A stretch of DNA of 64,000 nucleotides from Crossaster papposus (taxonomy: Eukaryota > Echinodermata > Asteroidea > Velatida > Solasteridae): the NCBI GenBank assembly GCA_037893245.1, contig JBAIAA010001504.1, positions 78,931 to 142,930 on the forward strand. The letters are read 5' to 3'. Below the pieces are notes generated by a model that worked only from the letters and a program-made list of their open reading frames with translations, was not told the DNA's origin and searched no databases. The first letter of the stretch is position 1. Every line of letters starts with the position of its first letter. Shown one piece after another: positions 60,777-64,000 of the stretch. Made by a program: the position numbers and the translations under genes.

Positions 60777-63700
60777 ATGTAAAGGGAAAGAAGTGTGCAT
60801 AAGAAATATGTAAAGGGAAAGAAGTGTGCATAAGAAATATGTAAAGGGAAAGAAGTGTGCATAAGAAATATGTAAAGGGAAAGAAGTGTGCATAAGAAAT
60901 ATGTAAAGGGAAAGAAGTGTGCATAAGAAATATGTAAAGGGAAAGAAGTGTGCATAAGAAATATGTAAAGGGAAAGAAGTGTGCATAAGAAATATGTAAA
61001 GGGAAAGAAGTGTGCATAAGAAATATGTAAAGGGAAAGAAGTGTGCATAAGAAATATGTAAAGGGACAGAAGTGTGCATAAGAAATATGTAAAAGGAAAG
61101 AAGTGTGCATAAGAAATATGTAAAGGGACAGAAGTGTGCATAAGAAATATGTAAAAGGAAAGAAGTGTGCATAAGAAATATGTAAAGGGAAAGAAGTGTG
61201 CATAAGAAAAATGTAAAAGGAAAGAAGTGTGCATAAGAAATATGTAAAGGGAAAGAAGTGTGCATAAGAAATATGTAAAGGGAAAGAAGTGTGCATAATA
61301 AATATGTAAAGGGAAAGAAGTGTGCATAATAAATATGTAAAGGGAAAGAAGTGTGCATAATAAATATGTAAAGGGAAAGAAGTGTGTATAAGAAATATGT
61401 AAAGGGAAAGAAGTGTGCATAAGAAATATGTAAAGGGAAAGAAGTGTGCATAAGAAATATGTAAAGGGAAAGAAGTGTGCATAAGAAATATGTAAAGGGA
61501 AAGAAGTGTGCATAAGAAATATGTAAAGGGAAAGAAGTGTGCATAAGAAATATGTAAAGGGAAAGAAGTGTGCATAAGAAATATGTAAAGGGAAAGAAGT
61601 GTGCATAAGAAATATGTAAAGGGAAAGAAGTGTGCATAGGAAATATGTAAAGGGAAAGAAGTGTGCATAAGAAATATGTAAAGGGAAAGAAGTGTGCATA
61701 AGAAATATGTAAAGGGAAATAAGTGTACATAAGAAATATGTAAAGGGAAAGGAGTGTGCATAAGAAATATGTAAAGGGAAAGAAGTGTGCATAAGAAATA
61801 TGTAAAGGGAAAGAAGTGTGCATAAGAAATATGTAAAGGGAAAGAAGTGTGCATAAGAAATATGTAAATGGAAAGAAGTGTGCATAAGAAATATGTAAAG
61901 GGAAAGAAGTGTGCATAAGAAATATGTAAAGGGAAAGAAGTGTGCATAAGAAATATGTAAAGGGAAAGAAGTGTGCATAAGAAATATGTAAAGGGAAAGA
62001 AGTGTGCATAAGAAATATGTAAAGGGAAAGAAGTGTGCATAAGAAATATGTAAAGGGAAAGAAGTGTGCATAAGAAATATGTAAAGGGAAAGAAGTGTGC
62101 ATAAGAAATATGTAAAGGGAAAGAAGTGTGCATAAGAAATATGTAAAGGGAAATAAGTGTGCATACGAAATATGTAAAGGGAAAGAAGTGTGCATAAGAA
62201 ATATGTAAAGGGAAAGAAGTGTGCATAAGAAATATGTAAAGGGAAAGAAGTGTGCATAAGAAATATGTAAAGGGAAAGAAGTGTGCATAAGAAATATGTA
62301 AAGGGAAAGAAGTGTGCATAAGAAATATGTAAAGGGACAGAAGTGTGCATAAGAAATATGTAAAAGGAAAGAAGTGTGCATAAGAAATATGTAAAGGGAC
62401 AGAAGTGTGCATAAGAAATATGTAAAGGAAAGAAGTGTGCATAAGAAATATGTAAAGGGAAAGAAGTGTGCATAAGTAAAAGGAAAGAAGTGTGCATAAG
62501 AAATATGTAAAGGGAAAGAAGTGTGCATAAGAAATATGTAAAGGGAAAGAAGTGTGCATAATAAATATGTAAAGGGAAAGAAGTGTGCATAATAAATATG
62601 TAAAGGGAAAGAAGTGTGCATAAGAAATATGTAAAGGGAAAGAAGTGTGCATAAGAAATATGTAAAGGGAAAGAAGTGTGCATAAGAAATATGTAAAGGG
62701 AAAGAAGTGTGCATAAGAAATATGTAAAGGGAAAGAAGTGTGCATAAGAAATATGTAAAGGGAAAGAAGTGTGCATAAGAAATATGTAAAGGGAAAGAAG
62801 TGTGCATAAGAAATATGTAAAGGGAAAGAAGTGTGCATAAGAAATATGTAAAGGGAAAGAAGTGTGCATAAGAAATATGTAAAGGGAAAGAAGTGTGCAT
62901 AAGAAATATGTAAAGGGAAAGAAGTGTGCATAAGAAATATGTAAAGGGAAAGAAGTGTGCATAAGAAATATGTAAAGGGAAAGAAGTGTGCATAAGAAAT
63001 ATGTAAAGGGAAAGAAGTGTGCATAAGAAATATGTAAAGGGAAAGAAGTGTGCATAAGAAATATGTAAAGGGAAAGAAGTGTGCATAAGAAATATGTAAA
63101 GGGAAAGAAGTGTGCATAAGAAATATGTAAAGGGAAAGAAGTGTGCATAAGAAATATGTAAAGGGAAAGAAGTGTGCATAAGAAATATGTAAAGGGAAAG
63201 AAGTGTGCATAAGAAATATGTAAAGGGAAAGAAGTGTGCATAAGAAATATGTAAAGGGAAAGAAGTGTGCATAAGAAATATGTAAAGGGAAAGAAGTGTG
63301 CATAAGAAATATGTAAAGGGAAAGAAGTGTGCATAAGAAATATGTAAAGGGAAAGAAGTGTGCATAAGAAATATGTAAAGGGAAAGAAGTGTGCATAAGA
63401 AATATGTAAAGGGAAAGAAGTGTGCATAAGAAATATGTAAAGGGAAAGAAGTGTGCATAAGAAATATGTAAAGGGAAAGAAGTGTGCATAAGAAATATGT
63501 AAAGGGAAAGAAGTGTGCATAAGAAATATGTAAAGGGAAAGAAGTGTGCATAAGAAATATGTAAAGGGAAAGAAGTGTGCATAAGAAATATGTAAAGGGA
63601 AAGAAGTGTGCATAAGAAATATGTAAAGGGAAAGAAGTGTGCATAAGAAATATGTAAAGGGAAAGAAGTGTGCATAAGAAATATGTAAAGGGAAAGAAGT

Positions 63701-64000
63701 GTGCATAAGAAATATGTAAAGGGAAAGAAGTGTGCATAAGAAATATGTAAAGGGAAAGAAGTGTGCATAAGAAATATGTAAAGGGAAAGAAGTGTGCATA
63801 AGAAATATGTAAAGGGAAAGAAGTGTGCATAAGAAATATGTAAAGGGAAAGAAGTGTGCATAAGAAATATGTAAAGGGAAAGAAGTGTGCATAAGAAATA
63901 TGTAAAGGGAAAGAAGTGTGCATAAGAAATATGTAAAGGGAAAGAAGTGTGCATAAGAAATATGTAAAGGGAAAGAAGTGTGCATAAGAAGCAATATGTA
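60777..64000. repeat. Module-free right end of the window
   Basis: This block is 3.2 kb of 31-bp units. Markers GGACAG at 61067 and 61129 recur at 62338 and 62400 (offset 1,271, or 41 units). A 24-bp unit at 62463-62486 lacks seven bases relative to the consensus. Its partner at 61193-61223 is full length with CATAAGAAAAATG. From about 62630 to 63985 (over 40 units) the units are invariant. Three extra bases (GCA) occur near 63991, at the very edge. The array continues beyond the window. Confidence 0.9.

Larger units (their letters stand above)
1..64000. repeat. 31-bp tandem satellite array filling the window
   Basis: The sequence is a head-to-tail array of a 31-bp unit, all in one orientation. 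Read on the + strand from base 1, the unit begins GAAGTGTGCATAAGAAAT (18 bases), and its last 13 bases are ATGTAAAGGGAAA. Composition is 15 A, 9 G, 6 T, 1 C, so the + strand is about 77% purine. The 31-bp unit lacks CpG and has no TT, CT, TC or AC dinucleotide on the + strand. Counting 84 long (67-bp) units, the window holds about 1,970 units. No unique sequence interrupts it, and it continues past both edges. Most units match consensus exactly, and variants are mainly single substitutions shared between distant units, which shows recent homogenisation. Such arrays are typical of eukaryotic heterochromatin. Function is not deducible from sequence alone, and I do not recognise a named satellite family. 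Confidence 0.98.

Noticed and set aside
1-64000. CRISPR array
   Set aside because: There are no unique spacers: the units abut, and the only interruption is one recurrent 36-bp module.
1-64000. Telomeric repeat (TTAGGG or TTTAGGG type), because of GTAAAGGG in the unit
   Set aside because: The motif is embedded in a 31-bp unit, is not tandem at 6-7 bp, and no exact telomere repeat occurs.
1-64000. LTR elements, other virus-like elements, LINEs or rRNA/tRNA genes
   Set aside because: No sequence other than the satellite unit and its module is present in the window.

Overview
The whole 64 kb window is one uninterrupted tandem satellite array. The basic unit is 31 bp, AT-rich (21 of 31 bases) and strongly strand-biased (on the + strand 15 A, 9 G, 6 T and a single C). 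I estimate about 1,970 units. There is no credible protein gene, RNA gene, mobile element or unique DNA, and the array runs off both ends of the window. A continuous homogeneous array of this size with layered higher-order repeats points to eukaryotic constitutive heterochromatin (centromeric, pericentromeric or subtelomeric) in a long-read assembly. Nothing in the sequence fixes the species, and I do not recognise the satellite.

There are two unit types. The common one is the 31-bp unit. The other is a 67-bp unit in which a 36-bp module is inserted after unit base 18, always at the same point. I count 84 modules and give their start coordinates region by region. They come in two main alleles (A with GTGGGAAC, B with GTCGGGAC) plus minor variants, and they act as landmarks that expose higher-order repeats.

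Layout: 1-2807, module-free 31-bp array. 2808-5760, a 2,366-bp duplication headed by module doublets. 6661-11428, a 1,338-bp higher-order repeat with two copies that match at every marker I checked. 11429-30358, a complex 2.66-2.94 kb higher-order repeat with five recognisable copies, carrying 45 of the 84 modules. 30471-35423, an almost perfectly homogeneous core of about 160 units. 35424-38734, a sparse zone with a degenerate local duplication. 38735-44594, a higher-order repeat marked by module triplets spaced 160 and 253 bp, part of which is copied 3,345 bp downstream. 44595-50177, module-free but containing a 2-kb zone crowded with single-base indels. 50178-60776, a domain rich in B-type modules. 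60777-64000, a module-free right end.

Because 31 is 1 modulo 3 and the minus strand of the unit contains no TAA, TAG or TGA, all three minus-strand frames stay open for kilobases. These huge open frames encode only a 31-residue periodic hydrophobic peptide and are a by-product of the repeat, not genes. They are bounded mainly by the single minus-strand stop carried in each 36-bp module. The parts do not form an operon or pathway. The biology here is satellite evolution: local amplification, segmental duplication, homogenisation and possible chromatin function.
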